A stretch of DNA of 64,000 nt from Planctomycetaceae bacterium (GCA_020638975.1 JACKHN010000012.1:186001-250000); one strand, 5' to 3'. Positions 1-8,895 are shown, counted from the stretch's first letter. A program made the numbers and translations. Notes: generated by a model from the sequence alone, not told the origin.

Positions 1-638
1 ACCGCCCAAATACGATCGTCCAACGAACTCGTGACTTCCGGCGTGTTGGCAAGTTCATCAGTTATACGAGCGATCGTAGTATTCAATTCGGCGGAACGCA
101 CATCATTAGCACCTTCACCGCGACTCTGAATTAGAGTGAGTTCCGCTTTGCTCACCTTCAACTCGGTCGTACGATCAACGTACTCGTTGAACTCTCGACC
201 TTGCTGCGTCAGCGGAAGACTAATCGACAAAGCTTGTCCAACGCCGCCGACGATGCCGCCCAATTGTCCAATACTGGCGAACCACATCAGAAACCAGTAC
301 CACACCAGCCAATTGCCCCGTCCCGTAATTCTCGGGCCAGGTACTTCGGCAAGTCCCGTCATCGTGGAATTGCCCGTCACGATCGAGTATCGACCAAACT
401 CGACTTGGCAGAAAACCTTAATGACACAGCCAATCAGGATCAGCCAAAGCAACCAGAATCCCGCCTCGGCACCGGTTTTGGTCGTTGCGATCAGTTCACC
501 TGAGCCAACGATTGATCCCGCCACGATCAACCCAGGCCCAAGCCGCCGCAAGATACCGCCGATCGCGGTCGGCGGCGCTTCAGTGAGCTTGACGTCATCT
601 GCGGCTGACGCGTCGTGCGTCGGATCGCTGCTGGTCAT
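1..638 (-). CDS. Nramp-family divalent metal transporter-like protein, 5' part only (runs off the window start)
   Basis: The minus strand is open from an ATG at 638 to the window edge, about 212 codons. An in-frame TAG lies three codons upstream of the ATG, so the start is well fixed. After a ~28-residue polar N-terminus comes the first Nramp helix, reading GPGLIVAGSIVGSGELIATT, then a second hydrophobic helix and an EFGRYSIVTG segment. In canonical Nramp transporters helix 1 carries DPGN, whose Asp and Asn bind the metal. Here the site reads GSGE, so this belongs to a divergent branch and its substrate should not be assumed to be manganese or iron. A polar stretch follows the third helix (codons ~135-210). 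The rest of the protein lies outside the window. Confidence 0.85.
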   Translation of the reverse strand, partial: MTSSDPTHDASAADDVKLTEAPPTAIGGILRRLGPGLIVAGSIVGSGELIATTKTGAEAGFWLLWLILIGCVIKVFCQVEFGRYSIVTGNSTMTGLAEVPGPRITGRGNWLVWYWFLMWFASIGQLGGIVGGVGQALSISLPLTQQGREFNEYVDRTTELKVSKAELTLIQSRGEGANDVRSAELNTTIARITDELANTPEVTSSLDDRIWA

Positions 639-804
639 GTGGTTCTACTCGACGGCTGATAGGCGTGACTTGGCAATATGCGAAGCCTAACCGTAACTCA
701 GCCGCGTGCAGAAGAAAAGAGTGCCGTGACTTCTCGCCAGGCGTGGACGCAGAAAGGCGATGGGGCAATTGTGCGCAGGCTGCTGCATTGTTTCGCAACT
801 TCTG

Positions 805-1095
805 CTATTCGATGTACGACGAGACTTCGTTGTACGCGATCGGTTGGATGCGGTCGTCACCCGGAATCTCTTCCGGTTCCGAGGCTGGTGTAGGGGCGGC
901 TTGCGTGAGTTCACCGAGTGAGTCGTAACCAGCTTCGGCGAAAACGGAACTGACCCTTCCGTTCGCCATGTCGGCGCGTTGCCATCTCCCGCCATAAGCA
1001 CCGTAGTTGCAATCGTCTGGGCTGCAACACAGAGCGCATCCCAGGGACGAACTTACTAGCGACAACAATCCGATGCAGTACAGCTTGCGGAACAT
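805..1095 (-). CDS. small Cys-rich lipoprotein, unknown function
   Basis: Encodes 96 residues from the ATG at 1095; an overlapping TTG at 1098 is less likely. The N-terminus is a type II signal peptide: Arg-Lys, a hydrophobic run, then a lipobox SSLGC near residue 20. Cleavage would leave a lipidated Cys and a short mature domain with further cysteines (CALCCSPDDC) and a Pro/Glu-rich tail. No enzymatic motif is visible. Small Cys-rich lipoproteins of this kind are common in planctomycetes. It lies between the Nramp gene and a nucleotidyltransferase-like gene, all on the minus strand, with gaps of about 170 bases that give no sign of an operon. I do not recognise a family. Confidence 0.7.
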   Translation of the reverse strand: MFRKLYCIGLLSLVSSSLGCALCCSPDDCNYGAYGGRWQRADMANGRVSSVFAEAGYDSLGELTQAAPTPASEPEEIPGDDRIQPIAYNEVSSYIE

Positions 1096-1267
1096 CAATA
1101 CGCCTCTCTCGATTAGTCGTGCGCGAACAGAACCAGTCCGCCGCTATCAACTTCGGCATCTCAAGAGAGGAACTTTAGAGCGATCGTAGCGGTTGTATCG
1201 ATTATTGCGAGGCACACCGATTCTGCCTACGCGTCCCGCTAGCATCGCGAAAGAACTGGACGTTGCC

Positions 1268-2023
1268 TCAATCGATTGTCGCGCAGGCGCGGTTCAGCGA
1301 CGCCATCCTCTTTCGCAATTCCGGCTGTTCGGCAAGCAACTCGGCGATCTGACGCCAATCGAGTCGTTCGGGACCCAGGGCGTCGAAGATCACGTGAGCA
1401 TGCTCCCAGTCCTCCTCGTGGTCAATTGCGAGCCGAATATCGTCGCGGTCGATCTCGACCGGTGTCGGAAGGAAGCGGAGTTGAAAAAGTTCCGGATGCA
1501 AAGAGACATAGCGGGTCGACTGTTGCCGATCGAGTGATTCACTTGCCGATTGCTCGGCCTGGAAAATCGACTCCGCGCGGCACCACTCGGCAAAGATGCC
1601 AAGTTGCGACTGCAGAAGTTGACCTCCATCGCGAGACATATAACCAACGTAGTCGCAGCGAGGATGTGCATGCGCATCGCAAATCAATCGATCGATCAGC
1701 GATGGATCGACGAACGGTCGGTCGGCACGGACTCGCACGATCGACGTCGCATCGGCCTTGCGGATTGCTGCCGCGAGGCGAGACAGCGGATCGCGTTGCT
1801 CGCCGAAAAATGCATCAACATCCGGCGGCAGCAATGGCGCGATAACGTTGTGAAGCGACGGATCGGCAACAACGAGTACCTGATCGATGCACATGGCTTC
1901 GGTCACGCGGCGCGCGACCCACTCGAACAGCGGCTTGTTGCCGAACTTTCGCGTACTCAGCGAGTGAGCCATCGACGCGTAGGAGAACGTGGGAACTTCG
2001 ACAACGCCAAGCGTATGCGACAT
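1268..2023 (-). CDS. cytidylyltransferase-like (SpsF/KdsB-type) nucleotidyltransferase
   Basis: 251 residues from the ATG at 2023, which has a GGAAAGG about 12 bases upstream; a longer form from 2053 is possible. The fold resembles the SpsF/NTP-transferase group used in surface polysaccharide sugar activation: an N-terminal beta strand and loop, LFEWVARRV, then DQVLVVADPS, a run VRVRADRPFVDPSLIDRLI matching the family's R-x-x-x-D-x-P-x-x-D pattern, and a late EIDRDDIRLAIDHEEDWEH segment typical of SpsF proteins. The usual N-terminal ARMGSTRLPGK nucleotide-binding loop is poorly conserved (SMAHSLSTRKFGNKPL), so substrate and activity are uncertain. It stands alone and could also be a non-catalytic relative. 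Confidence 0.7.
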   Translation of the reverse strand: MSHTLGVVEVPTFSYASMAHSLSTRKFGNKPLFEWVARRVTEAMCIDQVLVVADPSLHNVIAPLLPPDVDAFFGEQRDPLSRLAAAIRKADATSIVRVRADRPFVDPSLIDRLICDAHAHPRCDYVGYMSRDGGQLLQSQLGIFAEWCRAESIFQAEQSASESLDRQQSTRYVSLHPELFQLRFLPTPVEIDRDDIRLAIDHEEDWEHAHVIFDALGPERLDWRQIAELLAEQPELRKRMASLNRACATID

Positions 2024-2368
2024 CCTTGAAACCCGCCTTTCCAAAAACTCCATTCAGGACCGCTAAGATCTTCAAAGTCTATCCCTCGATGCGATTTATG
2101 GTCAAGCCGAAACAGAAACAAGTAGTCGTACAGTTTGCCGTTAGTCGGCCACTCTTGCCCGACAAAAGACGGCCAAGAGTGGCCGCCCTACTTTCAGGAA
2201 TTTCAAACTGTACCACTACCCGGGGTTGCAAATCGACTGCTGAGATTCACGGATTCTGTGCAACCAAGTAGTTGCTCGTCTTGAATGTTCAGCAAGCATT
2301 GCCCTTGTCATTGTCACGTCGTGAAGTATCGTAACAGTTTCGCACAGTGTCACTTCGGAGACGGTTAC
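2024..2368. other. intergenic region between the divergent nucleotidyltransferase and glnB genes
   Basis: 345 bases with no credible gene. Most of the middle is the ~100 bp inverted-repeat element at 2122-2220. The part nearest glnB must hold its promoter, but I see no convincing -10/-35 pair and no sigma-54 (GG-N10-GC) site. A GGAG at about 9 bases before the GTG at 2369 serves as the ribosome binding site. Confidence 0.6.
2122..2220 (-). repeat. MITE-like ~100 bp dispersed repeat, copy A
   Basis: This 99-base segment matches the reverse complement of 58676-58775 with about five differences. Its ends are inverted repeats of GTAGTSGTACAGTTTG type, slightly imperfect in this copy. Inside are two smaller stems, one around GTCGG...CCGAC and one around GACGGCC...GGCCG. 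It encodes no protein. The symmetric structure and two scattered copies suit a non-autonomous mobile or REP-like element. Confidence 0.85.
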
Positions 2369-2716
2369 GTGAAGTTGGTCGTTGCTATCATCCAACCACC
2401 CAAGTTGCGACCGCTACAAGAGGCCCTCGCGCGGATCGGCGTCGAACGGATGACGGTTTGCGACTCGCAGGGCTTCGGTCGTCAACGGGGCCAAACGGCG
2501 ATGTATCGCGGAATCGAATACAAAACGAACTTACTCCGCAAGGTGACGCTCGAAATCGTAGTTAACGATGACTTTCTCGACCGCACGCTCGAAACAATCG
2601 AGGCCGTCGCGCGAACGGGACCCGAAGGGAATATTGGCGACGGAAAGGTCTTTATCCTGCCGGTAGATCAGGTCTACCGCATCAGTAGTGGGAAGACTGG
2701 GCCGGAAGCTGTCTAA
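2369..2716 (+). CDS. glnB: P-II family nitrogen regulatory protein
   Basis: 115 residues from the GTG at 2369, preceded by GGAG; this start gives the family N-terminus MKLVVAIIQPPKL and the usual P-II length. P-II trimers sense 2-oxoglutarate and ATP/ADP and control glutamine synthetase, Amt transporters or transcription. The T-loop reads GFGRQRGQTAMYRG and keeps the tyrosine uridylylated in many bacteria. The B-loop region TGPEGNIGDGKVFILPV and the C-terminal VYRISSGKTGPEAV are also intact. No amt or glnA gene is nearby, so the GlnB versus GlnK assignment is open. A receiver-like gene follows after 17 bases on the same strand and is probably co-transcribed. Confidence 0.93.
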   Translation: MKLVVAIIQPPKLRPLQEALARIGVERMTVCDSQGFGRQRGQTAMYRGIEYKTNLLRKVTLEIVVNDDFLDRTLETIEAVARTGPEGNIGDGKVFILPVDQVYRISSGKTGPEAV

Positions 2717-2733
2717 ACAGATCGGTAAAGTAG

Positions 2734-3075
2734 ATGCATGTCTTGTATCTGACGAAAGACCTCTTCTTTTCGTCTCGTGTATGTAACTTGGCGCGAGAAG
2801 CTGGCGCGACAGTTGATGTCGTCGCCTCCGCCGAGGCCTGTTCAGCCAAGGACGACACGACCTTGGCGATCATTGATCTGGGACTGCCACAACTCGAGAT
2901 TGCGTCCGCGGTTGATCACCTTCGAGCGATTGTGAGTTCACTCAAGATCATCGCTTACGGTCCCCATGTGGACACCGAGAAGTTAGCGGCAGCGCGACAG
3001 GCCGGTTGCGACACAGTTCTCTCACGATCGCAGTTCGACCAGCAGTTCGCTTCGCTACTTAGAAAGCCGATGTGA
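2734..3075 (+). CDS. receiver-like (CheY-fold) single-domain protein
   Basis: 113 residues starting 17 bases after glnB, so probably the second gene of that operon. The pattern of alternating strands and helices fits a response-regulator receiver domain: MHVLYLTKD at strand 1, LAIIDLGLP at strand 3 with the likely phospho-acceptor Asp, KIIAYGPHVD at strand 4 and CDTVLSRS at strand 5. The N-terminal acidic pair is reduced to one Asp and the usual strand-5 Lys is replaced by Arg or Ser, so phosphorylation is uncertain. There is no output domain. Pairing with a P-II gene suggests a role in nitrogen signalling, but that is inference from position alone. Confidence 0.75.
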   Translation: MHVLYLTKDLFFSSRVCNLAREAGATVDVVASAEACSAKDDTTLAIIDLGLPQLEIASAVDHLRAIVSSLKIIAYGPHVDTEKLAAARQAGCDTVLSRSQFDQQFASLLRKPM

Positions 3076-3107
3076 TCGCGCTCGAAATACACGCTGAGTG
3101 GATTGCT

Positions 3108-6100
3108 TTAGGACGGTTGAGTTAAACGTTGTCGTCGCGTTTGCCGTTCGGGCACCGCCGGACGGCGAGCGTACTGGAGCAACTGCTCGACTTCTGGAGT
3201 GACGTGCTCAGCGGGGCACGCGCTTAACTCGGCGACGATGGTCTCGGCGCAATCCGCCGGTAATGTCCCTTCTTCAATGAGCAAGAGAATCTGATGCACG
3301 ACGCGGTGTAATCGTTCGATCTCGTTGGCTCGCGTATAGAATGCCAATAGCCCGGTCGCGGATGCAATCCGGCTGAGCGAGTCTTGAGACGCTTTCCAGG
3401 CACGGCGATAGCTTTCATGCGCCGTTGTAAGTTCATCTTCGGCCAGCGCGCACGCACCGAGCAAGTTGCATGCCTGGATCTCACCCTGGATGTAACCAAT
3501 TGCCTCGGAGCCTTGGAGCGCATCTCGGAAGTATTGCTGCGCGAGTGGAAGGTTTTTGGGGATCTCGTTGAAGGCCAGTCGCCCCAGCCCAAGGAGCGTT
3601 GTCACCTCACCTTGTGCATCGCACAATCGGTGGCGCTCATTAAATTGTAGTCGGAACTCATATAACTTCTTCGCCTCGACATGGTTCTCTGGCTGCTGAC
3701 TCAACTCGTCGGCCAACGAACCGATGATGCGTCCCAACAGTTCCGTATCTGCCGCATCGTGGCCGGCGAGCGGTTCGATCAACTCCATCGCCGATCGCAA
3801 AACCTCTTCACGACGCTTTCGGTCGCTAGACGGGAGACTGCATCCGACCACCAATCGGCCAATTGCACGATCACGAGGTGTCTTGGCATCTTCGATGATC
3901 CGACGACCGATCGATAACGCTCTGTCAAAGTACTCTCGTTGACCGGTGGCCTTGCCTAACTCGTAGTGAAGTTGGCCGACGACAAACATGAGCCGAATCG
4001 GCGAGTCACGATGATCTTCCAAATGCTTGAGGCCCATCCGAGCCACGCGGTTTTGATCGCGGAAGTCGCCCGATAGATTTGCCTTACGGCAAGCCAGATA
4101 GAGACGTTCGGCTTCGATGGCATCGGGACGACCGACTACCTTTGCACACTCATCTGCGCATTCGAGGTATCGCCCCGCAGCTTCAAAGTCGAGTACGCCG
4201 CTGGCGGCCGTTGCTGCTTCGACGCAATAACGCATCGCTGTCTCTGCGTGCGCGCTCCCCGCTGCATAGTAATGCGTCGCAACACGATAAAGCAGACGTG
4301 AGTCTTTATTTAAGGACTCGCGAAAGTATTCGGCCAGTCGGAAATGGTACTCACGAACGAGTTGTGGCACATTGGCGGTTGCTGGGCCGCGTTCGGCCAC
4401 TCGCAATTCCTCGCGAACCACTTCCAACATGAACACTGATGGGAAGGCGAATACGTCGTCCCGATCAAGTACATCGCTGAGGACGCTGGTCTCACGGTCC
4501 AAATAATCTAAGTCGGTAAGCACATCGAGACGAGACCTGCCGAGCGCGACTGCAACGTGCGTCGCGGTAAACTCGCGGCCTTCACAGGCGCATGCCGCTG
4601 CAACAAGCAACTGCCGATACTGCGGATACTCGCTCAAGCGTGTCCGAAGGACATCCCGGATTTCGTCAGGCACATCGACCCCTTCAGGCCACTTGTTGTC
4701 CGGCATTGCCAGCCCTTGCGCCGTCCTCACAAAAACACCGGCGCGTGCAAAGTTTGCTACGACTTGTAACAACCAAAACAAGCCTCCATTCGCCATCGTG
4801 CCGGCACCCAGCCTATCGACCACCTGTTCTGCAGTCGCCTTCGTCAATCCAACTCCGTTTGTCAAAATACGCACTTGCTCGGCAACCGTTGGATATGGGA
4901 CCTTAATCGCCTTTTCTGCGATTTCCCCTCCCAGCGAACTGAGAGCATCGAAGCCTTGGCTGGCGACGACGATGATCACCGGTTCCGGTCCGCCGACGGG
5001 AAATTCGCCGAGCAAGTGAGAAAGCAACGACTTCGAGGAATTGTCCATCCATTGGGCGTCGTCGATAAACAGCACGAGCGTCTTTTGTTTCGAAGCTCGC
5101 CGCAGAATCATCGCGATAGAGCGGAAGATTTCTTCGGAAGAGGAAAACGAACGAGAGCCCATTTCAGTCGATCCCGGAAGTAAGACTCCGGCAAACGGCA
5201 CAACGGAGCCAAACACGGCACCGAGCGCCGAGTCGATCTGCTTGGTCTTGGAATGCGCTGCGCCGAGCAGATCAGTCTCGAAATGCCGAGCAAGCGCTTG
5301 CCGGAACGGAGCAAACGGGATCGGTTCGCCTGTGGCCGGAGGACACTCGGCGTACATCCTTTCCACTTCTCGCCCCTTCTTCTCTAACGATTTAATCAGA
5401 TCCTCAAGCACCATACGAGCCGTTGCCGACACACCGCTGCCACCCTCGCCGAAGATTCCCAAGTGAACGGAAGTCCCTTCGAGCGAGGGCGCGACCACCT
5501 TCGAGGCCTTGTCATGAGCAGCAAACTTGCAGAACTTGGGTCGTTCGACCACTTCGCCCAGATGTTTTGGATCAACCTTCCCAGAGACGACAAGATCCGC
5601 GGGTGTTACATCAACTGCGGCTTCGGCAGTTGCCTTTCCGCCCGTCGCGATCCGGCTTCGCGTTAATGAAGGGACAATGACGACGCCCGCGAAGCTCGTA
5701 GCGAGTCCAGCCCAGACCCATGTCATTTCTACCGAGCAACTAAACAACGCACCGCCCATTGCGAACGAGAGGACCATCGGAAGGAATCCTAGCGCCATCG
5801 GAATGCGGTCGCGTACGTCCCAAGCACGTCCCAGTAGATATCCCAACGAGGTCGCTCCAATCGTCAAGGGAACTAGGATGGCGACTGCATCTGATTCGAG
5901 ATAGAGAAACGCAGGGGCAGCCAAGTAGGCCACCGCACCTGCCGCCACTGCAACAAACGCGGGTGCCAAGCGTCCGTCCAATTTGAATAGCGAAAAGAAC
6001 TTCGCTAATCGCTTTGAAACGAGCCAAAATGCCAACATCGGAACAATCAAGAACGCCAATCCGGCCAGCGATGGCAGCCAGAACGACGCGATCGCCAGCG

Positions 6101-7154
6101 TCTCTGGAATCTGCGAGATCGATTTCAGGAAGGGTGCGATGAACCATGCCATACAACGTCCCATCCCGAATCCAAGCAATGGGATCAGGATCGCCGCAGT
6201 CGAAGAAACCGCCACACCGGCTCGGAGACGAAGCTTGGACATAAACCAAAACGCGACGACGGAAATCACAAGCAACAGGTTGTTCGCGATTAGCATCGGT
6301 CGGAATTGAGCGCTACGGTCGCGACTGAACCCCATCACTGCCAGCTTGAAGATCGGTTCGTCATTTGGCTTGTCAAAGATGCGTCCTTCCACGGTGTAAA
6401 AGTAATCATCCTCGATAATGTCCGTCTCGTTCACATAGACGACCATCAATTCACTCTGATCGAAGGCGTCGAGCAATTGGTCTTTTACTGCCGGGGTGAT
6501 GTTACCTGCCTGAAATTCTGCGAATTGCTCATCGTTCAACGCGTCAACAATCTCTCGAGAGTTGTGAACAAAGAACTTGGGCGACATGTTGAACAGATAG
6601 AGTGCTTCGTTTTCCAATTGCGGATTGTGTGGAACGCTGCAAAAGGCCACATCGAGGTGGGGTCGATTCGTCCACTTTTGCACAACTTCCAAGGCCAGCT
6701 TCTTCGCCGCTGACGTGCTCGCCATAACGGTCGGATCGTCCAACACTTCGAAGGTACCAGCCGATGTCGATTCCGCAAAAATCGATCGAGTCACAAAACG
6801 GAACAGCGGGAAGACGCCATAGAGGGTATCGTGCGCGATCTCGGCCTGTTCTTTCAGGTCGGAGTCCAGTGCTTCCACTCGTTGCAGGTAGCGTGCGCGG
6901 TCCTCGCTACGAATCGAGTCGCTTTCTGCAAGCGACTTCACGTTTTCGAGATGCCGGAATCCACTGTCAAAGGCGACCATGTTGCCTTGCTCGGCCATGC
7001 CAAACCAGTAATAGCTCTCGGCATGCCGCAGTTCACTCTCGATCCGCTCCTTAATCGCCGCTGACTCATTTGGAACCTCATCATTCGCCACCGCTGGTGA
7101 AAGCACGGCAGTGAGGACAATCGTTTGTGCCAAGATCGCGGTTGATTGGCGCAA
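3108..7154 (-). CDS. large membrane protein: periplasmic domain, ~8 TM helices, AAA/STAND-like ATPase domain, TPR-like C-terminus
   Basis: About 1348 residues. I prefer a TTG at 7154 with GCGGAG six bases upstream, which gives an N-terminal signal peptide ending SPAVA; a TTG at 7214 would add 20 residues. Order of parts: signal peptide; soluble region to ~285; a block of about eight hydrophobic helices (~290-505); a predicted-ATPase domain with P-loop-like GEGGSGVSATA near residue 565 and a Walker B-like LVLFIDDAQWMD near 697; then a helical region rich in TPR-like pairs to the end. The P-loop has Val where the catalytic Lys belongs, so hydrolysis is doubtful. The architecture resembles the AAA-plus-TPR half of large cyclase or LuxR-type regulators, but no cyclase or DNA-binding domain is present. 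Target and signal are unknown. Confidence 0.85.
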   Translation of the reverse strand: MRQSTAILAQTIVLTAVLSPAVANDEVPNESAAIKERIESELRHAESYYWFGMAEQGNMVAFDSGFRHLENVKSLAESDSIRSEDRARYLQRVEALDSDLKEQAEIAHDTLYGVFPLFRFVTRSIFAESTSAGTFEVLDDPTVMASTSAAKKLALEVVQKWTNRPHLDVAFCSVPHNPQLENEALYLFNMSPKFFVHNSREIVDALNDEQFAEFQAGNITPAVKDQLLDAFDQSELMVVYVNETDIIEDDYFYTVEGRIFDKPNDEPIFKLAVMGFSRDRSAQFRPMLIANNLLLVISVVAFWFMSKLRLRAGVAVSSTAAILIPLLGFGMGRCMAWFIAPFLKSISQIPETLAIASFWLPSLAGLAFLIVPMLAFWLVSKRLAKFFSLFKLDGRLAPAFVAVAAGAVAYLAAPAFLYLESDAVAILVPLTIGATSLGYLLGRAWDVRDRIPMALGFLPMVLSFAMGGALFSCSVEMTWVWAGLATSFAGVVIVPSLTRSRIATGGKATAEAAVDVTPADLVVSGKVDPKHLGEVVERPKFCKFAAHDKASKVVAPSLEGTSVHLGIFGEGGSGVSATARMVLEDLIKSLEKKGREVERMYAECPPATGEPIPFAPFRQALARHFETDLLGAAHSKTKQIDSALGAVFGSVVPFAGVLLPGSTEMGSRSFSSSEEIFRSIAMILRRASKQKTLVLFIDDAQWMDNSSKSLLSHLLGEFPVGGPEPVIIVVASQGFDALSSLGGEIAEKAIKVPYPTVAEQVRILTNGVGLTKATAEQVVDRLGAGTMANGGLFWLLQVVANFARAGVFVRTAQGLAMPDNKWPEGVDVPDEIRDVLRTRLSEYPQYRQLLVAAACACEGREFTATHVAVALGRSRLDVLTDLDYLDRETSVLSDVLDRDDVFAFPSVFMLEVVREELRVAERGPATANVPQLVREYHFRLAEYFRESLNKDSRLLYRVATHYYAAGSAHAETAMRYCVEAATAASGVLDFEAAGRYLECADECAKVVGRPDAIEAERLYLACRKANLSGDFRDQNRVARMGLKHLEDHRDSPIRLMFVVGQLHYELGKATGQREYFDRALSIGRRIIEDAKTPRDRAIGRLVVGCSLPSSDRKRREEVLRSAMELIEPLAGHDAADTELLGRIIGSLADELSQQPENHVEAKKLYEFRLQFNERHRLCDAQGEVTTLLGLGRLAFNEIPKNLPLAQQYFRDALQGSEAIGYIQGEIQACNLLGACALAEDELTTAHESYRRAWKASQDSLSRIASATGLLAFYTRANEIERLHRVVHQILLLIEEGTLPADCAETIVAELSACPAEHVTPEVEQLLQYARRPAVPERQTRRQRLTQPS

Positions 7155-7454
7155 GAGCGACTCCGCAGTGATTAGAACGAAGAGAGTGTGACCGACTAGC
7201 CATCCCTGCTGCAATGCGAGTGCATCGCAAAACTACGCTAATCGATTACGACCGGACAGGCAAACACTTTTTGTCGCAAGTTCGTTGAAACCATCGTCGC
7301 GGCAGGTGTTTCTGCTTGTCAGGTAAGGGATGCGGCTAAAAAGCCGGAATTTAGCAAATTCATCCGCTTTGGCTCACTTCGCCGGTCGACGAACCGCAAT
7401 CCGCGAACTTCAAGGAGTCGAACGCGACGGATAGGAACGGCGACGAACCACCGG
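7155..7454. other. intergenic region upstream of the large sensor-ATPase gene
   Basis: 300 bases between two minus-strand genes. It presumably holds a promoter for the downstream ATPase gene, but no clear -35/-10 pair or terminator is visible. No credible short gene was found. Confidence 0.4.
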
Positions 7455-8660
7455 TCATTCGTCAGCTGACACCGTGCTTGTGTCGGGCGAGTCGCTGCCG
7501 CTGACGGTTGCCGATTCCAAAGGTGGAAGGCTGTAAGTTACCTTGTCGTCTTCGACAAACACCTCGTCGAAATCAGACTTATCAACATCGCGGCGAAGCA
7601 CGAGATAGATCGCGGTCAGCACGCAAAAGAAGTAGCTGAAGTTGAATGCCATCGCGACGATGCGAACAAATCCGTCAAATAATCGGATCAGGCCCACGCC
7701 CGTTCCGAGGCTACCTGTATACTCGCCGAAGGGAACGAGATCGATGCGTTCGTTCGTTGCTCCCCAAGAGGTGCCGTAGAAGGTCAACTCGATTACGGCT
7801 TCCGAGACGTGTGACACCAGCACCCATCCGAGCCCGCCAATTAAAGTGGCAAGTAGCAGGTAGAAAATGTATTGAAGCGGACGTTGGAAGACATACGAGA
7901 AGCTGCGGCTGAACGCTTCAAACGCGTCGCCGTGTTCTTCGCTGCTGATCGTGGGCCACATCAACGGCCATCCGGCGAGCAATCCGAGAAGTAGAATCGT
8001 CATAACCAAACCGCCGATCAGCGCGAACGGCCAAGCGACTCCGGCGACGATCATTCCCACATCGGATCGCATGATGAAGCCCAGTACGATAAGCGGCAGG
8101 CTCGCGAAGAGGACGCCGAACAGCGGAAAGAATGGTGCCACAAAGCTCCAACCGTATTGCCGTGTTGCGTATACGATCGCCGAGCGGAGGTCGACGCGTT
8201 CCTCACGCCCGAGTTGAACGGTGGCGATCCGCGTTATCGCACCGGCAAACAGCGACCAGATCGCAATCGACCACAAGCCTCGAAACAAATGATAGGCGGA
8301 TTCGCGGACTGTGTTGCTGCGATCGAAGAACTGTACGAAAGGATCGGTAAAGTGCTGGTAGACGTGGACGATCGGGTTCGATGTTGACGCCATGGTCGAA
8401 ACAACGGGGATCGCTTGCAGCGTTTCCGAGTCCGCCACGAAATCATTCAGCGGCGTGGCCCACTCCGTCGTTGGAGCTTCGGAATTCCCAAGGAATACCG
8501 CCGCTGCGATCTGCGAGCCGACGGGTGTCAGCAGCCAACCGACGGTCGCCAGCGACAGGACCGGCAAGCTGACTGACAGCCGAAACGCGCGGAAGATGAT
8601 CAACCACGGCAGGATCTCGCGCCAAACAACTCGCCGCACAACTCCGACTTCTTCCGTCAT
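7455..8660 (-). CDS. polytopic membrane protein, unknown function
   Basis: 401 residues from the ATG at 8660, with AGGAG directly upstream. There are about five to six hydrophobic helices: one near residues 20-50, one near 130, a long pair at ~175-230, one near 265 and one near 340. A soluble loop follows the first helix and a Ser/Asp-rich tail ends the protein. No transport or enzyme motif is recognisable. It starts 26 bases after yacG, so it is probably the last gene of a dnaJ-grpE-fmdB-yacG operon. The context hints at membrane quality control or envelope stress, but the sequence does not show it. Confidence 0.85.
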   Translation of the reverse strand: MTEEVGVVRRVVWREILPWLIIFRAFRLSVSLPVLSLATVGWLLTPVGSQIAAAVFLGNSEAPTTEWATPLNDFVADSETLQAIPVVSTMASTSNPIVHVYQHFTDPFVQFFDRSNTVRESAYHLFRGLWSIAIWSLFAGAITRIATVQLGREERVDLRSAIVYATRQYGWSFVAPFFPLFGVLFASLPLIVLGFIMRSDVGMIVAGVAWPFALIGGLVMTILLLGLLAGWPLMWPTISSEEHGDAFEAFSRSFSYVFQRPLQYIFYLLLATLIGGLGWVLVSHVSEAVIELTFYGTSWGATNERIDLVPFGEYTGSLGTGVGLIRLFDGFVRIVAMAFNFSYFFCVLTAIYLVLRRDVDKSDFDEVFVEDDKVTYSLPPLESATVSGSDSPDTSTVSADE

Positions 8661-8686
8661 GATGGCTCCTTCCGAATGGCGGCTAA

Positions 8687-8872
8687 TTACTGGGGCTCAT
8701 CTAACCAGGATTCCTCGAGTTCGTCGAGACTAGGAACGTGTGGAACACTCTGTTCTTCATTCAGCCACCGTCCGAGGTCAACCAGCCGGCAGCGCTCACT
8801 GCAGAAAGGCATTGCCTTGGTCTTTTCGATCTCGAACAGCATATTGCAAGTTGGGCAGCGAAGACTACTCAC
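8687..8872 (-). CDS. yacG: YacG-type zinc-binding DNA gyrase inhibitor
   Basis: 61 residues from a GTG. The sequence has the YacG zinc ribbon: CPTC near residue 6, then CSERC near residue 24, followed by the family signature RLVDLGRWLNE. In E. coli YacG binds the GyrB C-terminal region and inhibits DNA binding by gyrase. Length and motif order match the family, and the acidic C-terminal tail (LDELEESWLDEPQ) is also typical. It is flanked by fmdB (24 bases upstream) and a membrane protein (26 bases downstream) on the same strand, so it is part of the operon that begins with dnaJ. Confidence 0.9.
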   Translation of the reverse strand: MSSLRCPTCNMLFEIEKTKAMPFCSERCRLVDLGRWLNEEQSVPHVPSLDELEESWLDEPQ

Positions 8873-8895
8873 GCTCTCGATATCCGTGCGGAGGA

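Noticed and set aside
136..690. Plus-strand frame of 184 codons near the window start
   Set aside because: It lies antisense to the Nramp-like gene, whose minus-strand product has clear helices and family motifs. The plus-strand product has no fold-like features.
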